Shown: positions 35,041 to 45,824, counted from the stretch's first letter. The stretch is 64,000 nucleotides of DNA from Gracilaria gracilis (GCA_030374805.1 JARGSG010000120.1:1-64000), one strand, 5' to 3'. Made by a program: numbers and translations. The notes: a model not told the origin generated them from the sequence alone.

Positions 35041-35553
35041 CTAACTACTGTTGTTCATTCCGTTGTAATGGTTGTCAGGATGGTCAACTATTGCAAGCGC
35101 TGCTGCAATGGCATCGGTGGGCGAATTAGTTTGCGTGGAAGTCAGAGGGAGTGATACCGGCAGTTGTTGAGATGTATGTAGGTTTGGGACAGGCAAAACT
35201 CCGGCTTGGTGTCCTGCCGGCCTCCCAGTCCCAATATGGCTTTGCGTTCTTTGGGTCCCCTGCGTTGGCTGGCCCGGAGTTTGCGCATTATTGTTATTCA
35301 ACCTCCGGCGCTTCGTTCTCGAACCTCGCTCTTGGAATGATCGCTTTCTCTTCTTATGCGTTCGGGCTATCCCCGCGTTTGGATTTCGAATTTCGACCGC
35401 GTTTACGTCCTGTACATCTACTGATGTGGGAAGATCCGGTACGGTTACTGGTGAAGGCAGAGATTGGTTTGGTCGAGAAGGGTAGTTCCCTGCGTTCAAT
35501 TGCCTTAACCCTTCTTTCAGGTATTCTTTCAGGCTTTCTACCGCAACCCTGCC
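35041..35553 (-). other. in-frame C-terminal extension of the MULE-1 transposase after a TAA
   Basis: The transposase frame stops at TAA 35554-35556 but stays open, in the same frame, for about 170 more codons to 35041: a helix (VESLKEYLKEGLRQLNAG), a strongly basic run (KKRKRSFQERGSRTKRRR, a likely nuclear localisation signal) and a Gln/Thr/Pro-rich tail. The simplest reading is that the TAA is a recent point change that removed a tail with an NLS; stop-codon readthrough is an alternative. Confidence 0.55.
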
Positions 35554-38500
35554 TTAGCTCTCCGCAACTCTATGAAGCTGGTCACAAAGTGATTTGCAGT
35601 CCGAATACCGTACATGAGAAGCTGTCTCCGCATTTCGTCGACTCTGCAGCTGTATGGCAATGTTCTGCGCTGTTGAATTCCTGTTTTCATTCGTGACAGG
35701 GGTTGTGGCGTGAGTGGAAGGCATTTCTCGGGTTTCTCCGTGTACGTTTGATACCCCTCCTTCCTGTGGCATTACTTGTTCGTTTTCTCCACCTCCCTGA
35801 CCATTCGCTACCCCCATCACCCCCATGCTTTGTCGTAGGATGAGAATATCCGATATGGACCAATGTGTTTGGTCCCTGCGCCAATATGGGTGCCAAAAGC
35901 GCTGGATTCTAAAACGTGTTGTGAAGGCGTTGCGAACGTTAGGCCATCGTTCTAACACATCGTTATAAACGACGAAGAGACGCGTGAGGTGGGCGCATGC
36001 TATTCCAAATGCCGTCATGTCCCCACATGTGCAGCTCCCGTTCACGTCTTCAGGGTTATTGGTTGGGGTGTGGATGTATATACGAAACGTGGTTGCTTCG
36101 TGTCCATGTTCGGGAATGTCACCCGTTTGGTTGAAGAACTTAGTCATGGTGAATTGTACTACCGGATTTTCAACTGAGACATGAAGATCCTGTACACCGA
36201 TTTCGAAGTTAAAAGCCGCATCTTGTGCTGTTATCAGTACGGCATCAATTACTTTGAAGTGTGCAGAAAAGCGCACGCTTAGCTCCAGGAACTTGGTTAC
36301 GCTATAGGATGTGAAGGATTGTACAATGTACGTGGCGGAGGTTGTTGAGAGGGGAAGTCTGGAATGCAGGAGCTTGTTCCGCATCGCCGTGTCTCGCATT
36401 GAGGCCCTGTGTTGTCGCTCCAACTTCAATCTACTGGTCATTTGCACCATCGCCAGCGGGACCTCCGAGAAAGGTACATTTCGATTGAGAACGAGGCTCC
36501 GGTACCTCGCGTGTGAAGACTCACAATACCCAGAACCTTGAAAGAAGAAGCGGTGTGGGACATGTATGTCTTTGAAGCATCTGACAAGCATATCAGGTCT
36601 CTGACGATAAAGAAACTTGTACCACCTCGGCAACTCCTGCGTCTCAGCATGAAAGTATGTTTGTTCCAGTTGCAACCTCTTTGATTCAAACACTTGGACA
36701 CTCTTCGACTTGCGTAATTCATACAAATCACTCCGCATTCTATTGGCCAACCCACTCCTTCCGACTGACTTGCACCATCGCTCTACGTTGGGGTCTTGGT
36801 TCTGATTGAGGTGCCAATCATCTAGGACGATATGCGACAACGGCATCACTTCTTCAATTGCGTTTATGAGTGCCATGCACTGGTCCACTGCGACGGAGCT
36901 CGGGGTAATGTGCATACACTCCTTAAACCGCTGCAACACCCAAGCGAAGCTTTCTGAGGTTTCGTCCCCAATATATCCCATAAAGAAAGTTGTCAGATGG
37001 CCGTGGTTATCTCTTCCATTTATGCTGATAAGAGGTAGACTGAAGCGGTTTGCAATTGCTTTGCAGTCAATAGACACCCCCGGTACAATCCCAAAACGTT
37101 CGTAGTCTGACGACCAACTATCCAGGCTCCAGGCAACAAACTGTAGACCTTTATCGTCCCCTGTTCGACAGTACACTTTGTTGTTGGGGTTTTTCGATTG
37201 TAGGTCAATAAGATTTTGGTACAATCTCAGACATTCTGTCTCCCTCGGGAAGCGAGCTTCTTGCATGTACTTGAGGCGCTTTCGAAATAAAGGTCTGTTC
37301 ACCGCAACGTTGTATTTGTCCTCGATAAGCTTCATCACAACGTCATATTGCAGGTGTAGCTTGCTGTGTAGGTGATGGGCTTCTCGTTCCATGTCCGGCG
37401 AGAGCTTCCGGTGTAGCGAATTGTCCACAGCATGGTTATGATGAGCCTTTGAGAAGTCTGGGTAGAATGCATAGTGTTGAGGACCTGTTTGGGAAACATG
37501 AACACGTCTGACCTTGAAGCTGTATGCGCATGGACATTGCTTATCGTATTTGCGGATGCACTTCAGATAACCTCGTAGGAGGACCCTTCTCCCATCGGAT
37601 TCGAGGCCGTACTTGGAGTCACGGACGGAGAGCTTAAAACCGAAATAGTCTCCAATATATTGTAGGTGTTGCAGTACTTCATGCGCTCCAGTTGGTCCCA
37701 ACTGCTCAAGATAGGCAACGAAACCCCTGCGTACCATTTCTTCTGGTGGAAGCTCTTCCACAGATCCTGAGCTCTCATCCAATCCGCTGTGCTCCACCCC
37801 TTCGTTGCCCCCTTTCGAACGGTCAGAACCTCTATCGCCATCGAAAGAGGTGAGGCCTACATCTCCTACTGAGCCGTATGCTCTTCGTTTCTCCTCTACT
37901 CCTGTCTGCATTACATCCTGTCCTGAGCGGAAAGATCCTTCTATCGCCTTCGCTTCCTTCTGTCCTACACCCGCTACAGAGCCTTCTGATTCTGTCTTCC
38001 CGAGAGTTGCTCGCGGGCGGTCTTCCAAAACGACGGAAGTGTGTGGAGGATCCTCAGTTGACTTTTCGATAGTTTCAATAGTACGAACATGGGAAAAGTG
38101 CACCATGGAGGCGGATTTGGGCTGTAAAGTATTTGTTAGAGCTATGTCACACCTCTAAACAGGATATGGGAGGATCCAACTTACCTTTCGACGTTCCGCA
38201 TTAACTTTCGCCTTAACCATAGCCGTTATATCAATAACAGAACTATCCTCAGACGGAGTTTTAAGTAATGGAATTGGAGGATCCAGGGCTTCATCACACC
38301 TCTTTGGACGACGACCTGCTTCCCCTGTGGTCGGAGAGCCATCACTACCATCGTATTCTATGCTGATCACTTCGCGAATACCAGTACCACGGCCGATATC
38401 GTCCTGGGTCCGCATATACTCTCCGTCTCTATGGCTTCCCATTGCATTATGCAACCAGTTGAGCGAACGAGGAAAACGCGGGGCGGTCGTCGACATGAAG

Positions 38501-40098
38501 TCTTCTTCGTCGGAATCACGGTGATGGAGCTGGCCCTCCTTCCCATTCGATGGAGTTAAGTGGATAAAAGAAATGCGGAGGGTGGATGGACAGTTCTTCT
38601 GTATAGTCGCCCTCACTGCCTCCCCGCGTTTAGAATTCCCACCACGCCAATCCATATCAAGGCGCTCATGGTTGTGAATATCACACCCGGACAAGAGCCA
38701 TCCTTTGCCATTACGCAGATCCTTGGCCATGAAAGCTGCCTTGCAACCACATCCCGGCGGTTTTTGTTTGTATTTCAAACAACGCAGACGAACATTAAGA
38801 CCATATTCTCGGGAGCGGGTAACTGGTTTGCAGAATTGCACGCCAAATTGGTATCCTTCGGAAGCGACAAGGTCGCGAACATACCCGGGGAGATCCAACA
38901 CAAGTCGCCGCTCGCTCCCAGCTCCTTCTTTCACAGAGAAACCTAAATCCTTGTCCTTGTCCCCAGGAACACCGCCACCAGACCGTCCTGGCTTGCCTTG
39001 AAAACCTGTTTCCTTCACGCCGCGCCTCTTACCTTCCTCCGCTTCTTTTGTATGGCGAGCAAGATATATTTTAGCACGTCGACTGCGCTGCATGTGGTCT
39101 ATAGTGAACGCATTGTTCATCGGCAGAACATGCGAGATGGACATTACCATGCAAATACGGGCCTTAGCACAAGCCCAGCGGTACTTTTCCGTGAGACAAG
39201 GGGGGTGCCCTGGAGTAAAGTTCATGCGTGGAATGGTTCCTCGAGTCTCACAAAAATGGGTACTCATGGACAACAGATAGGCACCACAGCTGAAAGAATC
39301 GTTCTGCATCTTATAGCCTAAGACATCCAGCATATAGTTTTCTGTTGGGAACTTCCATTCCTTCTTTTCATTCAGAGCATAATCAATAAACCTTGTTAGA
39401 AGCTCTCGTAACTCTGTGGGAAAATCTATGCGTGTACTGTCTCCCCAGTACATGTTCCATTGCTTTCCATTTTCTCTTCGTGCCAAAAACACAGCCCAGT
39501 GAACATTAGAAATATTTACTGGTATCATAATTGTGTGTATATCTGTTGAACTGCGATAGACCTTCTCTGTAAATGCACCACAGTAGTTTTCCAATGATTC
39601 TGTCTGCTCTTCGGGTGTTTGGTTCTTGAATACCTTTGAAAGACCATAAAATGAACAACCAGTGTCGATTGGTATGAAAACGACGCCGCATTTGGGTTCG
39701 AATTCGAATAAACCTGCAGTGAGAAGTTCATTAGAAAACCAAGATCTTGGTTCACAGCAATCAATAAAGTTCTTTGCCAGAACATTTTCTTCGTCAATAG
39801 TGGAATTCATTTGGTCACAAATAAGATAAACCCAAAGGCCTTTGAGCTCGCGGAAGCCGGCTTGGTCTTTTTGATAGAACGTAATATCGGTCTTTGTTGC
39901 CACTTTTTTCAGAAAACAAGAAACCTTTCGAACCTTAGTCAATATCTTTCTTTTTTCTCCGGCCGTTAGCTCTGAATTTATTCGATCTGCTTCGGAGTCG
40001 TCATCTCGAGGGTCAAGGTAGGCGACTACCATAGAATCAAGGGGATTTTCAGGTGGAAAACGAAGGCTAGGGTCAGAGGCATTTCGAAAAGACAACAT
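35554..40098 (-). CDS. Ulp1-type protease fused to MULE transposase (one intron)
   Basis: Exon 1 is 40098-38185 (638 codons from ATG 40098), the intron 38184-38122 (63 nt, GTAAGT...TTTACAG), and exon 2 38121-35554; the join keeps frame (K then PKSAS), giving about 1,490 residues. Exon 1 has a C48 peptidase with H200, D220, Q265 and C271 (NVHWAVF, YWGDS, QNDSFSCGAYLL), then a FAR1/WRKY-GCM-like zinc module (KPPGCGCKAAF, DIHNHER). Exon 2, in its own numbering, has a second such module (CIRKYDKQCPCAYSF, HHNHAV), the MULE DDE core D347 (VSIDCKAIANRF), D408 (SVAVDQCMALINA) and E529 (GYCESSHARY), and a SWIM zinc finger CTCGDMTAFGIACAH at 692-706. Without splicing, exon 1 reads nine more codons and stops. 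Ulp1 genes inside MULEs are known from plants; fusion to the transposase is the unusual part. All catalytic residues are present. Confidence 0.85.
38122..38184 (-). other. intron joining the protease and transposase frames
   Basis: 63 nt with consensus donor AAG/GTAAGT and acceptor TTTACAG/C. It contains the TAG that ends the unspliced protease frame. Phase 0. Not confirmed by transcript data. Confidence 0.75.
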
Positions 40099-40225
40099 GA
40101 GTGCTTCACAATTGAAAACGGCTAGCGATGTGTATCAGTGATGATAATAGCTACAGTCAGCTGAACATGAGCTTCGATGAGAGAGCTCACTTGCTTACTT
40201 GTTGCTGATCTCACGACTTAGGAAA

Positions 40226-40490
40226 GCGCGCGCATTTCTATTGCGGAATCTATTTCGGTTTTGTAGTTAAGCAAGTGTCACACAATTGTGACACAGGTGT
40301 GATGAAGGCTTTGCCAATAGGGAGGCTTGCTAGGGAAGATCTGGCGACTTGGCCATTCAGGAGTGGTAGGGAGGTTCTTCGGAGGCGTGACGATGAGAAG
40401 GGAGGTTCTCCGGGATTTTGTTACATAAATAAGGAGGTTCTGGGGGGAGAAAAATGACAGCCCTCACAGTGCGTCAATTCTCCTCCTCCC
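40226..40490 (-). repeat. MULE-1 right terminal inverted repeat
   Basis: Inverse of 33644-33907. The gene's ATG (40098) lies about 130 bp inside it, so this TIR probably contains the promoter. Confidence 0.92.
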
Positions 40491-40549
40491 CTTCCCACCT
40501 GCGTAACGATGAACTTCCACTCAGTCGCCGAAGGTCATGCCAAAACAGT

Positions 40550-40862
40550 AACTTACTCTCGAGCAACGTTTCTGTGTCCTCCCCAGGGTTTGTTACCACT
40601 CGCGCCGTTTCTTGTTTTGCACCGAAATGGCGTTCACATGTAACTTAAGGCCCAGTCTCATCTCTCGCACTTACTTTAAACTTAGTGGTGGTGTCTTATA
40701 CTTTCCAGCTGCAGTGTATATGTATTGGTTTTCCAGGAGAAATCGACAAACAATGTCGGAGGTCTGTTGAAAAGCTTAAGCTGTGAGCCTTGAGTCTAGA
40801 CCCTTCTTAAAAAGGATAAACGGTGAAACGACTACGCGAAAAGAAGCAATTACCAAATGTTC
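40550..40862. other. spacer between transposon block and gene island
   Basis: 313 bp with no frame or repeat seen; holds the 3' untranslated region of the isoamylase gene. Confidence 0.6.
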
Positions 40863-43061
40863 TCAAGCCTTCCCTATGGCAACAACAGCTGAATGACCCC
40901 CTATTTCCAAAAAGCCATTGTCTCCAACCAAATACTCTTCAAAACCTTCCCTACAGTTGGAGTTCCATCGAAAAGTGTCCAAAATGACGCTCCATTTAGT
41001 GACTCCCACATCTGGCAGCTTTATCCTGGTTCCATGAGCACCGTTGTAAAACCCTACGTAAACCCATTTCTCAGAACCTGTATTGGAGTCCCACAAATCT
41101 CTTGTCTTCACAACAAAACCAACATATCGTTCATCACGACCCTCTTTTTCTCTACCCCTCATGTCCAACCATTTCGCTTGATTCATGAAGTCCCCCTTGG
41201 TAAAATCTTCAAAGCGTTTCCTTACGCAGAAGACCTGCCTACAAAACCGAACCAAACCCTCATGAGACCCCCACTCACTATTGTCCCCGGTCATACTTTT
41301 TATGTCAAACTCTGGTACACGTAAAGCGAATCGTTTTGGATCATTCCAAGTATTATTGAAGCCATCTTTTGTTCCACCAATCTCGTCACCTTGCAGGATC
41401 ATGGGGATACCCCTCGATATGGCAAGGGCCAACATGAAGTTGCGAAGACACCGGGCTCGCATCCTCAGAACTTCTTCATCACTGACGTGACCTTCGCTGC
41501 CACAGTTGAACGACACCTCATCATATCCATTTACGTTGGACCTCTTTTTGAAGCTTACCACATCGGCCATGCACATGCCATCGTGACACGAGACAAAATT
41601 CACGCTATGAAACGCTGGCCCTGTGCCGCTGCGCCTCGAGAAGAACTGGGGGGAGCCACGAATACCTTCTCGAAAGTGTTTGTTCGCATCGCGGTTGCCC
41701 ATGACGTAACGCCGTGTGTCATCTCGCCATTTCGCATTCCACTCACAAAATCGATCGCCTTGCGGAAAGCCATGTTTAGAACCAAGCAAGAAGTTTGGTG
41801 ACCCAACCTGGTCTCCCGCATCCCATCCCTCCACGATAAACTTTGTGTCCTTCAGCACCGGATCATTGACTATGTTTTCAATGATCTGCGGTTTACTAAT
41901 GGGCTTTCCGTTTTCATCTCGACAGAGAATGCCAGCAGCATCGATTCGAAATCCATCAATGCGGTATTCCGTCACCCACCAACGGAGACTGTCCATCACC
42001 AACTCTTGCATCATTGGACGAGCAGGGGCAAGCGTGTTCCCGCATCCAGATATGTTACTATGTTTAAAGAAATGGTGACCTTGCTTGCCTACGTAGTAAG
42101 AAGACTGAGTGTTCAGGAAATGGAATGCACATGACGAGTTTGCGGTGTGGTTATAAACAACGTCAAGATAAATCTGCATTCCGGCTTCATGCAATGCTCG
42201 GACCAACTTCTTCAGCCCAAGGGGACCACCACTGCTCCGTTTCTCAGAATACCTGTTCATAGGGGAAAACCAAGAAAAAGGACTGTAACCCCAATAATTA
42301 CCAGCCCTTTGACCCACATCTACGTGCTTCTTGTTCAATAAGGCGTATTCGCCAGTCATGGCGTCCATCTCAAGTTCATTGAATTCAAAGATAGGTAAGA
42401 GCTGCAGGGCTGTCATTCCTAGCCACTTCAGGTACGGTATTCTTTTTATAGCACTTTCGAAAGTGCCGGCGGAAGTGAGCCCTCGAACATGTGCCTCATA
42501 GATAACAATGTCACCATAACTCAATTTCGGTGATCTTTCGTCGCCCCAGTCAAAGTGTTGTGCGGCCGCTGGAGCGGCGAAGCGTGTGGGTCGAAACGGA
42601 TGTTGAATACCAATCGAATTAAGAGAGGGAAAGGAGCGGAGAAACGTCCTCACACTGTTCTCGATGGTATTTTCTTTCATGGCGTAGTTCTCCCCTTCTA
42701 GTCTCATCCACATTGCAGAACCTGGGGACTCCACCCATCGGGCATAAGGGTCACTCAGTAGACGAGCACCATGAGAGGTAGGAATCATAATGGAGTAGGA
42801 AGAATTGTACGGGATTCCGTTAAGTTGCATATGCCACACATCTCCCGTCTTATGCCGGAAAGGGATACATTGTAGAAAGTCTCTGGTGACTTGGTCTCCA
42901 TCGATTTCAGGAAAAAGGCAGATTTTCAACTCGCCTACTTTTGCATAGACAGCGACATTTACGGTCAACAATGAAGACCGGGTTGAATTGGCTGGCTCTG
43001 AAGATATGACAGATGGTCCGAGAGGAAAACCTTTCCCACGGCCAACCTTAACATGCACCAT
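40863..43061 (-). CDS. isoamylase-type starch debranching enzyme
   Basis: Hydrolyses alpha-1,6 branches of glycogen/starch-like glucan (GH13 isoamylase/GlgX group). In red algae starch is made in the cytosol, and the protein has no obvious transit peptide. 732 residues; ATG 43061 is the first in a frame closed upstream by TAG. N-terminal CBM48-like part (DVWHMQLNGIP, LLSDPYARWVESP, YEAHVRGLT), then the barrel: YLDVVYNHTA, GFRIDAAGIL with nucleophile D about 374, KFIVEGWDAG with acid E about 411, FVSCHDGM with D about 493. The insert-rich region NYWGYSPFSWFSP is typical of isoamylases. No intron. Divergent from ftsH with 639 bp between. GlgX-like activity cannot be excluded from sequence. Confidence 0.9.
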   Translation of the reverse strand: MVHVKVGRGKGFPLGPSVISSEPANSTRSSLLTVNVAVYAKVGELKICLFPEIDGDQVTRDFLQCIPFRHKTGDVWHMQLNGIPYNSSYSIMIPTSHGARLLSDPYARWVESPGSAMWMRLEGENYAMKENTIENSVRTFLRSFPSLNSIGIQHPFRPTRFAAPAAAQHFDWGDERSPKLSYGDIVIYEAHVRGLTSAGTFESAIKRIPYLKWLGMTALQLLPIFEFNELEMDAMTGEYALLNKKHVDVGQRAGNYWGYSPFSWFSPMNRYSEKRSSGGPLGLKKLVRALHEAGMQIYLDVVYNHTANSSCAFHFLNTQSSYYVGKQGHHFFKHSNISGCGNTLAPARPMMQELVMDSLRWWVTEYRIDGFRIDAAGILCRDENGKPISKPQIIENIVNDPVLKDTKFIVEGWDAGDQVGSPNFLLGSKHGFPQGDRFCEWNAKWRDDTRRYVMGNRDANKHFREGIRGSPQFFSRRSGTGPAFHSVNFVSCHDGMCMADVVSFKKRSNVNGYDEVSFNCGSEGHVSDEEVLRMRARCLRNFMLALAISRGIPMILQGDEIGGTKDGFNNTWNDPKRFALRVPEFDIKSMTGDNSEWGSHEGLVRFCRQVFCVRKRFEDFTKGDFMNQAKWLDMRGREKEGRDERYVGFVVKTRDLWDSNTGSEKWVYVGFYNGAHGTRIKLPDVGVTKWSVILDTFRWNSNCREGFEEYLVGDNGFLEIGGHSAVVAIGKA

Positions 43062-43700
43062 GACAGGAATGAGGCCGCTTGAGAGTAGACGATGGCCTAG
43101 AAAAGCTTTCGCCTAAGTCGGAGCAGAAGTGTGGCGACATGCTGATGAGGAGGACGTAGGAGTGGATATGAGATCATTTCACAACAAACGAATGGAACCG
43201 AAGAAACGCGGCTGCCCTGGGATCACTTGTTTGACATCGATGGAAGAGAAAGCACATGCATGGGTGCAAGTTGGCTCTCTGCACAGGTGCCCCATTTCGC
43301 GCAGGTGCCCGTCTTTTTGCGAAACGCAACGCAAAACAGAACAATTTCGAAGATATTTCGGAAAACGTCAAGATGGTCAAACTCGCCCACATCGTGGAGC
43401 TTGTGCGGTCCAACTGGCAGTTGAGATGTGGCAGGATGTGCTGCACATCCACACAGGGCTCAACCTCGCACCCCCATCAATCTGGCCGATATCACGCCCG
43501 CCCGCCCGCCCGCCCGCCCGCCTTCTCTGCCTGCACTCTGCATCATCCCCGCTGCGTTCCACGTCCTCTTATCGCCACCCATCAGCACTTTCGGTGCAGT
43601 CGGTCGCTTGCTCTTCTCGAGAACAGACAGGTTGCATAGCTTCCACTAGTCTACCTCTCGGCACGTTCGCGAAGCGTCTCTGCTGGTCTCTTTCTTCACC
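43062..43700. promoter_or_regulatory. divergent isoamylase/ftsH promoter region
   Basis: 639 bp between two divergent start codons. It contains a run of CGCC units at 43496-43522 and pyrimidine-rich stretches before the ftsH ATG. Open frames in it are not supported. Confidence 0.5.
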
Positions 43701-45824
43701 ATGGCTTTCGTTTCACACACGGCGTTACCGCTACATCGTCCTCGAGCAGCGAAAACCAGTCTTCGTCGCCCGCGTATGAGTCGCTCATCGCCATCACCTT
43801 CCCTTCCAGCAATTCTGCTTGACGGCAAGGCTGGCGACCGACTCCAACGAGTAGCTGCCTTGCTTTCGCAAGAGCTGAACCGCACCGCATCATTAGCTGC
43901 AGCTGCCGCCGTCTTCGCCGCTGTCGCCACCAATGTTTCCCCGGTTCACGCTGCGGCTGATCCCGTGCAGATGACGGGCATGCGACAAGAAACAAGTGCT
44001 TCTGCCACCCGTTCCATGTCGTCAGAGAACTCCCCGGCTCCGGTTTCTAACGGCGTTCAGGACTGGCGTTATTCACAGTTCATTAACGCCGTAGAGAATG
44101 ACCAGGTTGAGAAAGTCACCTTTTCAGCCGATGGGCAACGTCTTCTTGCCGTTGATACTGATGGAAATCGTTTCAAGCTCGATGCGTTGCCAAACGACCC
44201 GGACTTGTTGAAGACGCTTACTGGTCATAAGGTCGACGTGACGGTTCTTCCTTCTCAACCCGAGTCTGGTGCCGGTGATTTCATCCGCTCACTTATATTC
44301 CCAGCTCTGCTATTCGGTGGTTTGTTCCTGCTTTCTCGTCGCGCAGGTGGTGCGGGCGGTGGCTTCGGACCGATGGGCGGGCCGATGGATTTGCAGCGAT
44401 CTGGGGCTCGCGTTTCTATGGTTCCTGAGACCGGGATTACTTTCAAAGACGTCGCAGGCGTTGACGGCGCCAAGCTGGAACTCCAAGAAGTCGTCCAGTT
44501 CCTCAAGGAATCTGAACGCTTCACGGAGCTTGGAGCTAAGATTCCAAGGGGCGTCATATTAGAGGGACCCCCAGGTACTGGAAAGACTCTTCTCGCTCGT
44601 GCAGTCGCGGGAGAAGCCGGTGTCCCGTTTTTCTCTATTTCGGGCTCTGAGTTTGTTGAAATGTTCGTCGGCGTCGGTGCTTCTCGTGTCAGGGATCTGT
44701 TCGCGAACGCCAAAAAGAACGCACCATGTATCATCTTTATTGATGAAATTGATGCTGTTGGTCGTCAGCGTGGAGCAGGTATTGCTGGAGGAAATGACGA
44801 GCGTGAACAGACTCTCAATCAGATGCTTACTGAAATGGATGGCTTCGAAGGCAATTCAGGAGTCATTGTAATTGCAGCGACGAACAGGGCCGATGTCCTT
44901 GATAACGCTCTTCTTCGACCAGGTCGTTTTGATCGTCGTGTAGTCGTAGACCTTCCAGACTTCAACGGGCGTGTATCCATTCTTAAGGTTCATGCGCGCG
45001 GTAAGCCACTGGCGAAGGACGTCGATATTGAGCAGGTTGCGCGTCGTACTCCTGGGTTCTCTGGGGCGTCCCTGCAGAACCTTCTCAACGAGGCCGCCAT
45101 CTTCACTGCTCGTCGCCAGAAGACTGAGATTGGTCCTGATGAAGTCAGTGACGCCATCGACCGTATCACTATTGGAGCTGAAAAGAAGGAAGCTATGATG
45201 TCACCGGAGCGTCAGAGACTCGTTGCGTACCATGAAGCCGGTCACGCGATAGTTGGCGCTTTGACTCCAGACTACGACCAAGTTGCAAAGATTAGCATCA
45301 TTCCCAGAGGTGGTGCTGGTGGATTAACGTTCTTCGCGCCAAACGAGCAAAGAGTCGACTCCGGTTTGTACTCACGACAGTTCCTTGAAGGTCAGCTTGC
45401 AGTTGCTCTCGGTGGACGTATTGCCGAGGAACTCGTTTTTGGAGACGAGAGGGTTACCACTGGTGCCTCTAATGATCTGCAAAGAGTTACTCAAGTTGCG
45501 AAACAGATGGTTACAAGGTTCGGCATGTCGCCGAAGGTTGGCCAATTGTCGATCAGCACTGACGGCGGAAATCCGTTCCTCGGACGTCAAATGGCGAGCG
45601 GTTCGCCACAGATGAGCTCAGTTCTCAAAGCTGAAATTGATGAGGAGGTACGACGTCTTGTAAACGTCGCGTACACAAGGGCGAAGACTTTGTTGACTAC
45701 CAACAGGCACTTGCTCGATGCTCTGGCTAAGCTGTTGGTTGAGAAAGAGACTGTGTCGGCTGAAGAATTCCAGAGATTGATTGCTGAGAATAAGATCGAA
45801 ATGATGCCCTATGCGATTTACTAG
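43701..45824 (+). CDS. ftsH: FtsH AAA+ zinc metalloprotease, probably plastid
   Basis: Membrane-bound ATP-dependent protease that degrades damaged membrane proteins such as photosystem II D1. 707 residues. Residues 1-90 are Ser/Arg/Ala-rich with an Ala-rich hydrophobic stretch (about 53-75), like a bipartite plastid/thylakoid leader. FtsH extracellular-type domain about 115-190 ([19 protein letters not shown]), one membrane segment about 193-210 ([18 protein letters not shown]), AAA domain with Walker A GPPGTGKT at about 290, Walker [12 protein letters not shown] region [19 protein letters not shown], and zinc site HEAGH at about 510 with FGMSPKVG downstream. Full length and intronless. Red algal plastids usually carry their own ftsH, so this would be a second, nuclear paralogue. 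Confidence 0.95.
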   Translation: MAFVSHTALPLHRPRAAKTSLRRPRMSRSSPSPSLPAILLDGKAGDRLQRVAALLSQELNRTASLAAAAAVFAAVATNVSPVHAAADPVQMTGMRQETSASATRSMSSENSPAPVSNGVQDWRYSQFINAVENDQVEKVTFSADGQRLLAVDTDGNRFKLDALPNDPDLLKTLTGHKVDVTVLPSQPESGAGDFIRSLIFPALLFGGLFLLSRRAGGAGGGFGPMGGPMDLQRSGARVSMVPETGITFKDVAGVDGAKLELQEVVQFLKESERFTELGAKIPRGVILEGPPGTGKTLLARAVAGEAGVPFFSISGSEFVEMFVGVGASRVRDLFANAKKNAPCIIFIDEIDAVGRQRGAGIAGGNDEREQTLNQMLTEMDGFEGNSGVIVIAATNRADVLDNALLRPGRFDRRVVVDLPDFNGRVSILKVHARGKPLAKDVDIEQVARRTPGFSGASLQNLLNEAAIFTARRQKTEIGPDEVSDAIDRITIGAEKKEAMMSPERQRLVAYHEAGHAIVGALTPDYDQVAKISIIPRGGAGGLTFFAPNEQRVDSGLYSRQFLEGQLAVALGGRIAEELVFGDERVTTGASNDLQRVTQVAKQMVTRFGMSPKVGQLSISTDGGNPFLGRQMASGSPQMSSVLKAEIDEEVRRLVNVAYTRAKTLLTTNRHLLDALAKLLVEKETVSAEEFQRLIAENKIEMMPYAIY

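Larger units (their letters stand above)
33644..40490. mobile_element. MULE-1: 6.85-kb Mutator-like element with Ulp1 protease-transposase gene
   Basis: Perfect 9-bp duplication CTTCCCACC (33635-33643 and 40491-40499). TIRs of about 264 bp (33644-33907, 40226-40490) differ at only a handful of positions, so the insertion is young. It is placed exactly within the copia 3' LTR, whose sequence resumes at 40500. One gene on minus (35554-40098), with an in-frame extension to 35041. The left subterminal part (34190-34880) is a minisatellite. The TIRs contain the same kind of block as MULE-2 (GACGCACTGTGAGG ... TATGTAACAAAAT), so the two are related families. It may still be mobile or have been so recently. 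Confidence 0.92.
33106..40544 (+). repeat. 3' LTR of the copia fossil, split by two insertions
   Basis: LTR pieces: 33106-33189, 33521-33643 and 40500-40544, interrupted by the MITE at 33190-33516 and MULE-1 at 33644-40490. About 256 bp net, matching the 5' LTR, and followed by ACAGT. Confidence 0.8.
20533..40549 (+). mobile_element. Ty1/copia LTR retrotransposon (broken fossil), swollen by nested insertions
   Basis: Bounded by the 5-bp duplication ACAGT (20533-20537 and 40545-40549) and two LTRs of about 256 bp net (20538-20793; 33106-40544 once insertions are subtracted), both starting TGTTAGACA. A G-rich polypurine-like tract precedes the 3' LTR. Internal order is gag, integrase (Zn-binding region then core), reverse transcriptase, RNase H: the copia order. 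Broken, with well over ten interruptions. The LTRs are roughly 90% identical by eye, so it is an old insertion. Four later elements sit in it: 25198-29118, 29122-33079 (holding 29431-32944), 33190-33516 and 33644-40490. Confidence 0.85.

Noticed and set aside
40893-41801. Plus-strand frames opposite the isoamylase gene
   Set aside because: Shadows of a complete, motif-rich gene on minus.
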